A stretch of DNA of 64,000 nt from Nageia nagi (Eukaryota > Pinophyta), in assembly GCA_050084985.1 (NCBI GenBank), contig JBITNC010000001.1, positions 69,006,001-69,070,000 on the forward strand. Direction: 5' to 3'. Below, one piece after another: positions 24,930-35,985 of this stretch. The position numbers and the translations under genes were made by a program. Numbering within the stretch: position 1 is the first letter of the stretch; the number at the start of each line of letters is the position of its first letter. The notes beneath the pieces are model-generated. The model saw only the letters and a program-made list of their open reading frames with translations, was not told where the DNA came from and did no database searches.

Positions 24930-25900
24930 TAGTAGTTTTAGAAATGGCATTTGAAATAAGATCCCAAATAGTAGCACAAGTTGATCATACCATGATGACA
25001 TTTCAAACTATGATCCAAAAAATGGTAGATACACTTACCAGTACATTTAGAGTAGAAATTCAATAAATATAGACACAAATACAAACCCTTGATAGTAAAT
25101 GTGATAGTGTTCAACTAATTCTGAATCATACCAACAATGCATCTAGTTCATAGCAATTAGGGCAGTTACAAAATCCATAAGGGTATCAACATAATTTTTA
25201 GAGCCAACAAGGTGGTTTCATTCTTTCCCACATAACCAAATTAGACTTTCCTCAATTTGATGGAGACAATCCCAATGGCTAGATTTATAAAATTGGATAG
25301 TATTTCACATTAAAGCAAATCCTAGAGGATTTGAAGGTATGCATGTATCTTTTCATTTGGATCATAAAGCTATGCAATGGGACTAATGGTACTCCAAAAT
25401 GCATCCTACTCCTTCATGAGATGAATTCACTCAACAATTATTGATCTATTTTGGTCCTAGTGACTATGAAGACTTCACAAGGGCATTAACCAAGTTACAT
25501 CAAACTACAATAGTCAAATAATACCAAAATTAGTTTGAGAAATTGGCAAATCACATAGAGGGGTTGGATGATGCATTTTTTACAAGTTGTTTTATCGGTG
25601 GTTTAAAGGAAGAAATTAAACTAGAGGTCAAAATGTTTAATCCCAAAACTATGATGGATGCTATTGCCTTAGCAAAGCTCATTGAAGATAAAGGTAGTGC
25701 TCATCAATGAAATGCAAGACCTCCATTCACCAAAACACATAATATTTCTCATTCCTCTAATAACACAAGTGTCCCACCATTGAATTGTATAATGTAAACT
25801 ATGAAGTTGACATGGGAAGAAATGGAAGAGCATCAAAGGAAGGATTTATGCTATAATTATGATGAGAAATTTGTTTTTGGTCATTATTGTACATAACAAA
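24930..25900 (+). pseudogene. C1 gag, broken
   Basis: The reading includes KLDFPQFDGDNPNG, the start of the capsid domain, and later FEKLANHIEGLDDAFFTSCF then GGLKEEIKLEVKMF, the retrotrans_gag pattern. Near 25850 the nucleocapsid reads CYNYDEKFVFGHYC; chromoviruses normally have CYNCDEKF..GH.C, so one metal-binding Cys is changed to Tyr. Several stops and at least one frame change. The region 24185-24929 is the leader with no clear coding sense. Confidence 0.75.
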
Positions 25901-25908
25901 AGTTATAT

Positions 25909-26460
25909 TTGCTTAATGTTGATGCTCCTAGTGAGGAGGAATATGAGAGTGCACTTAAAGAGGCTATAGAGAAAATTTTAGATGAGGAGGCCCCAGTTAT
26001 CTCTTACAATACATTAGCAAGAATTACCACCCCTCAAACTATGAAGTTCAAAGGGTTCTTTAAAAAGTTCCCTCTCATAATATTTTTAGATTTGGGAAGT
26101 ACTCATAATTTCATTGATCCATGAGTGGCTAAGGTTGCTAACTATTACATCCACCCTACAAATAGTTTTGAGGTTATGGTTAGTAATGGAGGAAAAATAG
26201 CATGTAAAGGCACATGTCACAATGTCAAACTAAGTATGGACCACTATACTTTGAAAAGTGATATGTACGCTTTACCACTTAGGGGATGTGATATAGTTTT
26301 GGGTGTACAATGGTTGAGGACTTTGGGCATCATACAGTGGAATTTTATAGAGCTATGGATGACCTTCAAAATAGATAAATAAGAGCATACTCTCAAGGAA
26401 TTATAGGGTGGATCTGTACAAATTATGAGCTCACATTGCATGTAAAATATTCTACAAAAA
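25909..26460 (+). pseudogene. C1 aspartic protease, broken
   Basis: Two open pieces (25909-26124 and 26125-26382) are separated by one stop in the same frame. The active-site box reads LDLGSTHNFIDP where C2 has LDSGSTHNFINP, so the catalytic DSG is changed to DLG. The second piece has GCDIVLGVQWLRTLG and WNFIELWMTF, the C-terminal protease blocks. The upstream N-terminal helix is acidic (DAPSEEEYESALKEA). It leads into RT without a gap. Confidence 0.82.
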
Positions 26461-26559
26461 ATTTGAAAAGAAATGCTAGCACAATTATACTCTTTATCAA
26501 TCATCAAATTTAGAATCATAGAGCCTAAGGATTTTTAGCCCATCTTAAGTAAGCATTCA

Positions 26560-27300
26560 AGTATCTTTGAGGAACTAAGGGGATTATTACCCCAACAATC
26601 ACATGATCATGCTATCTAGTTGGTGCCAAGAAGTTATCCACCAAACATTCATCCTTATCAATATCATTGTTTATAGAAAAATGAAATTGAAAAATTGGTT
26701 AAGGAGCTATTGGATGCAGAGAGTAATTTGACCTAGTATAAGCCCATATTCTTCTCCAATTATATTGGTTTGTAAGAAAGATAGTTCCTAGTTTATGTTT
26801 GTTGATTTCAAGGCCCTTAATAAAATTACCATCAAGGACAATTTTCCATCCTAATCATTGATGAATTATTGGATGAATTGCATGGGGCAAGATATTTTTC
26901 CAAGCTAGACCTATAATTTGGATATCACCAAATTACCTTAAGGAGGAGAATATATTGAAAACTACATTTCACACCATGAGGGACATTATAAGTTCTTGGT
27001 CATGCTTTTGGCCTCAAAAATGCTCCATCTACTTTTCAAAGTTTAATGAATTAGATGTTTCATTCATTCCTTAAGAAGTTCATTTTAGTTTTCTTTGATG
27101 ATATCTTGATCTACAGTAAGACATGGCAAGAACATATGGCACATGTTGATCAAACCTTACAAATTTTGAAGGAACACTATATATATGAAAAAAAATCAAA
27201 ATGTTCATTTGATAAGAGAGAAATTGATTACTTAGGCCATGTTATATCCAAAGAGGGAGTTAAGGTGGATCCATAAAAGATTACTAACATGTAGAACTAG
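26560..27300 (+). pseudogene. C1 reverse transcriptase, broken
   Basis: Recognisable blocks are NIHPYQYHCL, LVKELLDAE, then VDFKALNKITI-like and FSKLDL-like segments, and the catalytic box ILVFFDDILIYSKTWQEHM at about 27085-27140, with FDD in place of the common YMDD or VDD. The thumb block DYLGHVISKEGVKVDP ends near 27276. Several in-frame stops. This pattern is typical of the chromovirus branch. Confidence 0.85.
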
Positions 27301-27336
27301 TATATTCCCACATCTTTGAAAAGTCTCTAAGGATTC

Positions 27337-27891
27337 TTGGGGTTGATAGGCTATTGTAGGAAATTTGTGAAGGATTATGGTAAGATTGTAGCACCTCCAA
27401 CCATATTGTTGAAAAAGAATGCATTCCAATGGTCCCCTCAAGTTGAGGCAAATTTCCTTAAGCTCAAGGAGGTGATGTGTACCACCCTGGTATTAGCAAT
27501 GCTAGATTTTTCTAAAACTTTTATGATAGAAAGTGATGCTTGTGGAGTAGGAATTGGGGTAATATTAATGCAAGAGGGGCATCCCTTAGCATTCACTAGT
27601 AGAGCACTCTCTATAAAAAATTTGTGTAAATCCACTTATGAAAAGGAAATGCTTGCCATCATTTATGCAATTCAATGTTGGAGACCATATCTCATTGGTC
27701 ACCATTTCATCATCCTCATAAATCATAATAGTTTAAAATTTTTCATTGAGAAACACATTTCTATGCTTGAGCAACAAAAATGGGTGACTAAACTACTAGG
27801 GTATGATTATGAGATAGTATACCATAAAGGTAAGGAGAATGTGGTTATCGATGGTTTGTATAGAAAATTTGAAGATCAAGTAGAACTATAA
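27337..27891 (+). pseudogene. C1 RNase H, long open frame
   Basis: A 184-codon open stretch starts GLIGYCRKFVKDYGKI, the RT connection. It then gives MIESDACGVGIGVILMQ (first catalytic Asp), YEKEMLAIIYAI (catalytic Glu), ILINHNSLKFF and KGKENVVIDGLYRKFED. The third catalytic Asp, normally in TDH, is Asn here (INH). The ending KLLGYDYEIVYHKGKEN is the Reina-like form. This is the best preserved stretch of C1, but the changed Asp suggests loss of activity. Confidence 0.88.
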
Positions 27892-27894
27892 GCT

Positions 27895-29350
27895 CTTTCA
27901 TCTCCTATTCCTTAATGGGTGGATAAAGTCAAACAAGAGTGGGTAGAGGATAGTTCCATCCAAGAATTGCTAAAATAGATCACTCAAGACCCCACGAGTA
28001 AACCACACCATACATGGCATGATGGTATTTTGAGATTCAAAGGTCAAATTTTGTTACCATATCATTCAAAATGTAAATAAAAAATACTTGCTAAATTGCA
28101 TTCCACAACTACATTAGGACATGAAGGATTTTTGAAAACTTATAAGCGAGTGGCATGATCATTCTATTGGACATGTATGAAATTATATATCAAGCAATTT
28201 GTAGTAGCTTGTGATGTATGTTAAAGATAAAAAGGTGAGATAGTGGGTACTCGAAGACTCCTTTAACCTCTTCCCATACCTACCCATATATGGATCAATA
28301 TCTCAATGGATTTCATTGAATGCCTTCCTATATCTCATGGTAAATCAATTATTCTAGTGGTAGTTGATTGATTATTTAAATATGCTCATTTTGGTGCATT
28401 GGTTTATCTCTACAAAGTAATGATAGTGGCATAATTATTTCTAGATACAATTTTCAAACTACATGGCATGCCAAAGATTATTATCAATGATTATGATCTT
28501 ACTTTTACAAGTCATTTTTGGTAAGAAATTTTTAAATTGCAAGGTACCTAACTAAATATGAGTTCAACATATCACCCACAAACTGATGGTTAGGCTGATA
28601 TTATCAACAAATGATTAGAAACATATTTATGTTATTTTTATTTAGCAAAACCTATGCATTAGGTACAATGGCTTCCCTTGGTTGAGTGATGTTATAATAC
28701 ATCTTATCATTCTACCAACAAGATGACCCCCTATGAAGTAGTGTATGGTCAAGCTCCACCAATAGTTACCTTGTATGTTGTAGGTACTAGCAAAGTTTAG
28801 GTAGTTGACTTAGCTTTAGTTACTTAGGGATGATATTCTTTATTTACTTAAGGATAACCTTTATATATCCCAACATCATATGAAATAATAGGTTGATCAG
28901 CAACATGTAGAAAGAGAGTTCCAGGTAGATGACATGGTCTTTTTGAGATTACAACCTTATCATTAGAAATTCTTAAAAATAAAAGGCCCTCAAAAATTAG
29001 CCCCAAAGTTTTATGGTCCTTACAAGGTGTTATAGCATATTGGCCTAGCTACATATAAATTAGAGCTTCCTGCTTCTTCCAAGATTCACCCAGTTTTTCA
29101 TGTCTCTTGCCTCATGAAAGTGGTTGGATTAGAGGTTTGAGTTCAGACATAATTATCTGAGTTGATAGAGGATGGATAAATGGTAGTTGTACCTAAGGTA
29201 ATTTTGGATCAACACTCATGACATCTTCATAATTGCTCCATCATAGAAGTCCTTATGTAGTAGCAAGGCATGGCACCAGAAGATGCAACATGGAAATCCT
29301 TCATCATCTATAGCAATAGTTTCTACACTTCAAGCTTTGAGAACAAAGCT
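27895..29350 (+). pseudogene. C1 integrase with C-terminal chromodomain, broken
   Basis: The zinc finger reads TLGHEGFLKTYKRV at about 28120-28150 and ends in VACDVC. The core has [23 protein letters not shown] (first catalytic Asp), then FKLHGMPKIIINDYDLTFTSHFW (second, D in NDYD) and STYHPQTDG with the downstream catalytic region. The C-terminal SH3-like part has LAPKFYGPYKVL and [15 protein letters not shown]. After a linker, the chromodomain at about 29195-29350 reads VPKVILDQ, then QGMAPEDATWKS and FENKALSQ, matching P..IL..R, W.G....D.TWE and L.DK. The chromodomain is thought to guide insertion into heterochromatin. More than fifteen stops. Confidence 0.85.
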
Positions 29351-29356
29351 TTATCC

Positions 29357-29370
29357 CAAGAGGGGTGGCA
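29357..29370 (+). promoter_or_regulatory. C1 polypurine tract
   Basis: CAAGAGGGGTGGCA directly before the 3' LTR. AAGAGGGG is the primer for plus-strand DNA synthesis in this family. Confidence 0.85.
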
Positions 29371-29771
29371 TGTTAGGATCCCACATCCTAACATTTTACT
29401 GTTAGTATTAGTATTTTATTAAATTATCAACATATGTTGTAATATTGTGATTGTAAGGGTGGGGCTTGATTTTGCATTACTATTAGGGTTAGGGTTAGTT
29501 TAATATAAATAGATAGGAAGTGTGTGAAGGCATATTGATATTTATTTTTCACCTTTAGAGTTGTAAGGAGGTAGCCCCCTCAAAGTGGCCTATGATTCTA
29601 TTACTATTCAGTAAAATCCTATTCTTATTTACTTATTGATGCTATTTCATGTTCTATTTACTAGCGCATGCTCTATTATTTACAATATATAGTTATCATT
29701 TTCCTATTTCAAATCAATATTTATTTCATTTTTAAAATATTTCCCTATTTCATATTTGTAGCATTGTAACA
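29371..29771 (+). repeat. C1 3' LTR
   Basis: It matches 23766-24169 with many substitutions and one rewritten block around 29527-29550. It ends TTGTAACA, followed by the duplication TCTTG. Confidence 0.92.
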
Positions 29772-29776
29772 TCTTG

Positions 29777-30260
29777 ATAATGTTCATATGGTATTTTACC
29801 ATATCCATCATACTTAGGCAAGACTTTGGAAGTTGCTTGAGGAATGACTAGTGAACTAGTAGCAACTACCAAAGGATGGCCATTATTTCAAACAAGGAAA
29901 TTAGCAAGGTAGGTTGAGCCATACTTGGACTAGTTGTGTTAAGATAAGGATTTTTTAAGGTAGAATCAAACAAAACTAATAATGGAACATCCCTTAAGGG
30001 AATTTATGATGATAGAATCCAAGAAATATTTCATCTAGCCCTCCTATGAGGAACTAACAACTCTTGAAATCTAGGCTATCTAAGGGAATTTCTAATACTA
30101 CTAGTAAGCCTATGCTTTGGAGGTGCAAGGGTTTGAAATGTTGACTAGTTGATAGCAAAGTCACCAATAAGGTAAAAAAACCTTATAATCTTTGAAAAAC
30201 TAAGTGATAACTTACCAAGCATAGCTATATGGCCTATTTGTGCTCGCTAAATATGAAATT
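29777..30260 (-). pseudogene. B1 gag leader and N-terminal part
   Basis: On the minus strand the region runs from the primer site into gag. It aligns with B2 on both sides of A2 (33850-34132 and 42552-42760). Near 29790 it reads PKVLPKYDGY-K-PYEH, the start of the capsid domain; B2 has PKYDGSS-TPYEHCQD at about 42705. The reading continues on the other side of C1 at 23760. Confidence 0.62.
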
Positions 30261-30267
30261 CAGCTCA

Positions 30268-30286
30268 CATCCCATTAAGTGTGCCA
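30268..30286 (-). promoter_or_regulatory. B1 primer binding site (tRNA-Asp type, decayed)
   Basis: On the minus strand: TGGCACACTTAATGGGATG. The site used by Athila and many Tat elements is TGGCGCCGTTGCCGGGGA, complementary to tRNA-Asp. The match is partial, but B2 has an independent variant at the same place (33829-33848). About 20 bp separate it from the likely LTR end, more than usual. Confidence 0.55.
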
Positions 30287-30306
30287 AAAATAGACTTTTC
30301 TACTAT

Positions 30307-32114
30307 TGATAAATATAATGTAACCTCAAGGGTTTGGTCTAGTCATGTTCTCCATTTCCAATACTAGTAGGGTCCTTGAAAGAGTAGAAGGTGGTGGGTA
30401 TATGCTCATGTTGGTTTTCTACTCAATCTCTAGGTTCTAGGTCGATTCTTATCTATTATGAAGATAAGAACATGAAATATATAAAAAAGGTAAAAGTAAT
30501 AGCAAAGAGATAAAAAAGATAAGAGTAATAGGAAAGAGATTAACATATTAAACTAAAAGCAACTAACACTATATAGCATGGGCATTGCAGCACAGGTAGC
30601 AATCCATAGCTAAGATAAATAATAGTAAACTATCTTACCCTTGGGGTCTCATAGTCACAATACAATCCATAACTTAAGATAAAATTTTATACATAACATT
30701 CACAAAATGTAATGAACAACCACATATTGCAAAGGTCAAAGCATCATAATTTGTATTATCACACATAAAAGCATCTTACATACTTGGGAAAATTTGCTAG
30801 AATGATCAACCCTTTGGACTTACAATAGTCTACTATTTATATATTTACATTTACAATTGGGTGGTTTTCCATGATTAAAACACTTAACTACTCTAATAGA
30901 ATAAAAATAGAATAAAATACAATCTATAAATGTATAATTATAACTACAACTATGCTAGATTACATAGTGAATAAGTACAATCAGTACCAAGTTCTAGGAA
31001 CTTGATGTCTCTAACCTATTATACTACTTGGACCATAATATTTCTTATTTATCATTGATTGCATTTTTTGGGACTATAGCTAATTGAATATGCACTATCT
31101 ATTGACTTGATTGGTACTATCTAGCACTATTCTATTTGTGGCAACCAAATTCTCTACAACCACTAATGATGAGTATTATAGTTCATGATTGCATAGATTA
31201 ATGAGGTAAATAAATAGTTTATCATTGTATTATAGGAAGAACTACTACTATCATGTGAAAATGATTCATGGTGGACATATTGGCATAGCCCTAGGGGTCA
31301 AACACTCAGATCAATTGGATGTGAGTATTTAATCCAACCCATTATTCTTCTTCTCGTCTGGTTGGTTCTATTTTTTTTTGGTGGGCTCTAATGATTATTG
31401 GGGCTCACTAAACACCTACCAATTTTAGGCAAAAGGTATAATGTCATCATTTAAAATTAGCAAGCTCTACTTCATTATCTTCTTGAAACATCTCCCATTG
31501 AACATGATACTGCCCATCACTAACTATCTTAGGACCTGTTGATTTCAGACCAAAAGAATGATATCATCACTCAAAATTGGCATGTTTTACTTAGTTGTTT
31601 CCTTGAAACATCTCCTATTTAACATGATACTACTTGACACTAACTATCTTAGGATTTGCTAATTTTAAATCAAAAGGATGACATCATCACTCAAAATTGA
31701 TAGGTTCTAGAAGATATTTCCTTAAAATATTTTTTTTATATTTTTGATATATGGTTGACACTTTTTTATGAAAATTGATAAGCTTTATCACTTCACCTAT
31801 TGGATGACTTGGACTGAACTAGGATTTCTTATTTACAATAATTCCCATGACACTTATACCTATATAATTCCTAGATTTAGACTTAGACATTTTCTTTTCT
31901 TTCATGTTACTATACTACCTAACCATGGTACATTAACTCCCATAAGAAACTTTGATTGGATTTCTATGACCAATGAATCTCCCTTTATGTATAGTTACCA
32001 AAAAAAAAACACTCAACTTGACTAAAATCAATTGTTCGAACTTACTACAAAATTCTCTACATATTAGCTAGATATTTAAAATAAAAATTGTTAAGAATTA
32101 CACACATATAAACA
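30307..32114 (-). repeat. B1 5' LTR
   Basis: It matches 5668-7454. On the minus strand it runs from about 32114 (TG) to 30307. A related but distinct LTR follows in the opposite orientation from about 32130 (B2). Confidence 0.72.
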
Positions 32115-32129
32115 ATACCCAGACTATTG

Positions 32130-33807
32130 ATAATACATGTGTATTCCTTTGGAATCATACTCTAATTTAGGGTAATACATTATCATTATTTTCACAAATT
32201 CTTACTATTATAATTTTATCCCCTTTGACATAAAATTTGAATTTGCTATAAGCCTTTAATATGAAGAATTTTAGGAGTTATTAGCAGCCAGCTGTTATAT
32301 ATATAATCTAGCTATTATATAAAAAAGTCTTTGTCCTAGATATTTTGCCTTATAAAATTCTTGACAAAGTGTTTGAGATTTGTGTAAATACAAAGTGTTC
32401 AAGATTTTTGTAAATACAAATTCTCTAAGAGTTGTGTAAATATAAAATGTTCAGGAGTTGTGTAAATACAAAGTGTTCAAGAGTTGTGTAAACACAAAGT
32501 GTCTAAGAGTTGTGTAAATACAAAGTGTCTAGGAGTTGTGTAAATACAAAATGTCTAAGAGTTATGTAAATGTATTTCCAAGATATCAAATAGAGCCCAT
32601 CAATTTTTAGTGATGATGTTATAGTTTTTAATAAAAATCAATGGGTCTTGGAATAAGTAATGGTAAGTGAAGATTCATAAAGATATTAAATGGAGCTTGC
32701 CAATTTTGAGAGATGACACCATAGTTTTTTGGTAAAAATCAATGGGTCTCAAAAGAGCTAGATCATCAACAAAGCCCAAAAAAAAGAAAATGAGACCCAC
32801 CAAACTAAGAAAAGAATAATAGAAATGAAGCAACACCCAAGTCCACTTAATCTTAAGTGTTTGACCCCCAAAACCCTATTAATGTGTTGACTCCAACTCA
32901 TTTCCACATAAAAATATCAGTTCCTTCTCTAAGTAAATTAAGTATGGATTATCATTAGTTGTAGAGAAGTAGATAGCTATCAATAGAGAATAGTACCAGG
33001 TCGTACCTATCAAATAATAGACAAGTACTCATTCAATCAGCTATAGTGCTATTTTTAATCAACTACAGATTTGAAGAAGGAGTAGTTAGCAAAATGTTAG
33101 AAGGATTGTGCCTCTATTGACATGACTATTTAGAAATTATAAATTCCCAAATAATTATGTTATTGGTACTTGTTCACTATGTAATCTAATACAGTTATAG
33201 TATTTATTATGAATAGTTTTCTTCACTAACCACAATCAAGATATGTAATTATGTATATTAATGAGATACAACTATCTAATAGTTGAGAAAGATGTATAAA
33301 TTGTAAACTATTAGAAATTAAAAAGGTTAGATATTTTAGCAAATTTACCCTAATTTGTAAGATGTTTTCACATATGATAATACAAAAAAAAAATGCTTTT
33401 CTCTCTTGCAATAAGTGGTTGTTTATTACTTTTGTGAATGTTATGTATGAAATGTTTTCTTAAAATTATAGTTGTGTATTATGATTATGAGACCTCAGGG
33501 GTAAGATAGCTTGCTATTCTTCATCATGGATATGGATTGCTACCTATGTTGAATGTCCAAGTTGTATATTTCTTATTTTAATTTTACTTTATTTATTTAT
33601 CTCTTTCTTGTAACTCTTTACCTTTGTATCTTTTTCCTCTTACTTTAAACTTTCATAATAGATAGGAACCAAGCTATAATCTAGAGATTAAGTACAAAAG
33701 CAAACAAGCACATTCCCACCATATTTTTCTCCCTCAAATAACCTAGTATTGTAGGCAATGGAGAACATAATCAAACCAAACCCCTTGAGGTTACACTATA
33801 CCAATCA
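32130..33807 (+). repeat. B2 5' LTR (divergent from B1 LTR)
   Basis: From about 32580 to 33807 it is homologous to the reverse complement of 30307-31720 (for example 'gtgtttgaccccc', 'tcaatagagaatagtacc' and the end 'ggttacactataccaatca'). The left part, including a tandem array, is not shared with B1. The left boundary is uncertain. Confidence 0.6.
32364..32571. repeat. 26-bp minisatellite in the B2 LTR
   Basis: About eight copies of a 26-bp unit, GAGTTGTGTAAATACAAAGT plus GTCTAA, with few changes between copies. Low divergence between units, in a region otherwise strongly decayed, suggests later homogenisation or amplification. Confidence 0.9.
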
Positions 33808-33828
33808 ATAGTAAAAACGTTCCATTTT

Positions 33829-33848
33829 TGGCATGCTTGATGGGATCC
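33829..33848 (+). promoter_or_regulatory. B2 primer binding site (tRNA-Asp type, decayed)
   Basis: TGGCATGCTTGATGGGATCC compared with TGGCGCCGTTGCCGGGGATC of the tRNA-Asp site. The pattern TGGC......TG..GGGAT is kept. The leader of gag follows until A2 interrupts at 34133. Confidence 0.6.
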
Positions 33849-34137
33849 AAATTAAATTCCATATTTAGCAGGCATAGATAGGCTTGATAGCTATGTTTGG
33901 TAGGCTATCAATCATATTCTTCAAATATTATAAGGTTCTTTAACCTTTTTTAGCAACTCTACTATCATCCAATCAATATTTTGAACCTTGGCACTTTCAT
34001 AATGTAGACTTACTAGAAGTAGTACCAAAAATTCCCTTAGATAGTTTTGATTCTAAGAGCTATCTATTCCTCATAGGAGGACCAAGTGAAAGATCTCTTA
34101 AGTTGTATCCCCTACAATCCCCTTAAGGTAATCCCAC

Positions 34138-35034
34138 TATTTACAAATAAAAATTGAGTGTGTAAAAAATAAATAGAGAAATATCTACAAACTCAATATT
34201 ATCTATATACTAGCTATGGATAACGATTTATTCTAGATATCAATAAATAACATAACCAATTCAGCAGTGTACTTGTACCAACCAAGACTGTGATTCGTGT
34301 ACTTACCTCATGGAACGTACCTGACAATGAAAGATGTAGATATTAGTGATGTAGTGATGATAAGCTACCTTTTCCACAACATCGTGACCTACAAGGATGC
34401 AAAAAGAGGACTGCAGGTGGTCTGTTTCAGTAGTATTAGAGCATCGGCGGTGTTCTTCCATTCACAAAGGAGCATCAGCGGCCCTAGCTTGATAGCTTTG
34501 ACCTCTCGATTAGGTCCAGATCTTTAGTATAGATATCTCAGATTACAGTGTAATATCAGAATTGATCGCATATGTCAGGAGAGCTCGTGTAAGGAAGCAC
34601 ACAAACCATAGCCTTGTAGGTGGTACCAAGAGATACCTTAAGGGATAGCCACTTACAAGACCATACGCGGGATCATGTGTATCCTTGTTGTTGTGGACTT
34701 ACTATTAGATCCCTTATTTATATAGATAATAGATAATAACCGCCCATAGGTCAGCGTGCATCCACATAAATAAGGTTAATTCACAAGATTTAATATAAAC
34801 ACATCAATAAACAAGATAATTCATGCAATACTCAAGATAAACCATACAATATTCAACATAACCCATGCAATATTCAAGATAAACCATGCAATATTCAAGG
34901 TAAACCATACAATATTCATATTCAAGACAAATATTGATATTATCACTTTAATCCATTCAAGACATATAGTTAGGCCAAGCATATTTCATTAATTTATTGA
35001 TTTAAAAACATAAATTCATTTTTATGTGTTAACA
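34138..35034 (-). repeat. A2 3' LTR
   Basis: On the minus strand it begins TGTTAACACATAAAAATG and ends TTTTATTTGTAAATA. It includes a 21-bp tandem run (five units with CATGCAATATTCAAGATAAAC at 34813-34922), also present in the other LTR at 42325-42434. Open frames at 34297-34527 are chance. Confidence 0.92.
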
Positions 35035-35047
35035 TATGCCCCACTTT
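35035..35047 (-). promoter_or_regulatory. A2 polypurine tract
   Basis: On the minus strand AAAGTGGGGCATA directly before the 3' LTR, identical in core to the tract of A1 at about 14239-14250. Confidence 0.82.
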
Positions 35048-35289
35048 GGATGTGAAATCGAAAGAATCATGAGGTGATTGAGATTTTGCATTCAAAGTAA
35101 AACACAATATCACAGCAAACAATTTTGATAAGCAATGATGAACACTAACCATTCCAAACTTAAACAACATCATGATAAAGCTTATAGGTTAAGAAAACTC
35201 CCTTTTGATATTTACCTTGGGCATGCTTGCCCCTTGCGTTTTGTTGTAGAAGGTGATAGCCTGATATGTCTGATAATCTGATAAGCTGA

Positions 35290-35522
35290 TAATCTTGCCA
35301 TAATGCTGATGACCCATGACGACAAACTTGACAACACACATGACAGTGACCGGACAAACGACTTGACCACACATGTCGATCGGATGACATCTTGACAAGA
35401 CCACATCACAAGAAAAACATGACAACACACATGACAAGACATGATAACACACATGACCAACTCACAAGACAAGACATGATAACACACATAACAACACATG
35501 ATAACCATAACCACACATAGGA
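35290..35522. repeat. Short-period ACACATGACA array (A2)
   Basis: Repeats such as GACAACACACATGACAAGAC and CATGATAACACACATGAC. It is the reverse complement of the A1 array at 13845-14032. Confidence 0.8.
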
Positions 35523-35985
35523 GAGAGCTAAGTTCTACACAACTGAACCTTCGCACCAAGAGGTGTACTCCAATTGCATGAGAACCGAACTCTACAAAAC
35601 AATGATAAGCTGATATGTGAGAGCTAAGTTCCATACAACTCTTCGCACCAAGTTGCATAAGAATCGAACTCCGCAAAACAAGTGATAAGCTAATGTATGA
35701 GAGCTAAGTTCCACACAACTGAGCCTTCACACCAAGAGGTGTACTCCAGTTGCATGAGAACTGAACTTTGCAGAACAATGATAAACTGATGTATGAGAGC
35801 TAAGTTCCACACAACTGAGCCTTCGCACCAAGAGGTGTACTCCAGTTGCATGAGAACTAACTCTGCAAAAAATGATAAGCTAATGTATGAGAGCTAAGTT
35901 CCACACAATGAGCCTTCACACCAAGAGGTGTACTCCAGTTGCATGAGAACCGAACTCTGTAGAATAATGATAAACTGATGAAGCT
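35523..35985. repeat. Approximately 95-bp tandem array (A2)
   Basis: Five units starting with GAGAGCTAAGTTC at about 35523, 35619, 35699, 35795 and 35889. Spacing is 96, 80, 96 and 94 bp; the short one lacks part of the unit. Each carries ACCAAGAGGTGTACTCCAGT and GATAAGCTGATGT. Confidence 0.88.

Larger units (their letters stand above)
23766..29771 (+). mobile_element. Element C1: full-length chromovirus (Ty3/Gypsy, Reina-like), inactive
   Basis: Complete structure: LTRs of 404 bp (23766-24169) and 401 bp (29371-29771), both TG...CA; 5-bp duplication TCTTG on both sides (23761-23765 and 29772-29776); initiator-Met-type primer site; gag, protease, RT, RNase H, integrase, chromodomain; purine tract. 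Total 6006 bp. It is inserted in gag of B1, which reads on across it. Many in-frame stops make it dead. The spread of differences between the LTRs (for example 'gttaacatata' against 'atcaacatatg') shows that it is not recent. Confidence 0.93.
5668..32114 (-). mobile_element. Element B1: Ty3/Gypsy Tat/Athila-type LTR retrotransposon with nested insertions A1 and C1
   Basis: Two direct LTR copies of about 1.8 kb (5668-7454 and 30307-32114) bracket a minus-strand internal region. The order from high to low coordinate is primer site, gag, protease, extra RNase H, RT, RNase H, integrase and the unknown ORF X. A1 (8226-15038) splits ORF X and C1 (23766-29771) splits gag. Without these two, B1 would be about 13.6 kb. 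All coding parts are broken. I could not find a clean target duplication at the outer ends (CTTAT before 5668; ATACC after 32114), so the exact ends are approximate. The lineage call rests on the primer site, the RT and integrase patterns, and the extra RNase H. Confidence 0.75.

Noticed and set aside
32364-32571. Regular repeats resembling a CRISPR array
   Set aside because: Units are contiguous without unique spacers, in a plant LTR retrotransposon; this is a minisatellite.
34297-34527. Open frame inside the A2 LTR, also at 41804-42091
   Set aside because: Both LTRs carry it because they are copies; it overlaps promoter and R/U5 regions and matches no protein I know.
35160-35676. Minus-strand open frames of 76-154 codons
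   Set aside because: Cys/Val/Ser-rich products of the short-period arrays of A2, overlapping in three frames; no coding signal.
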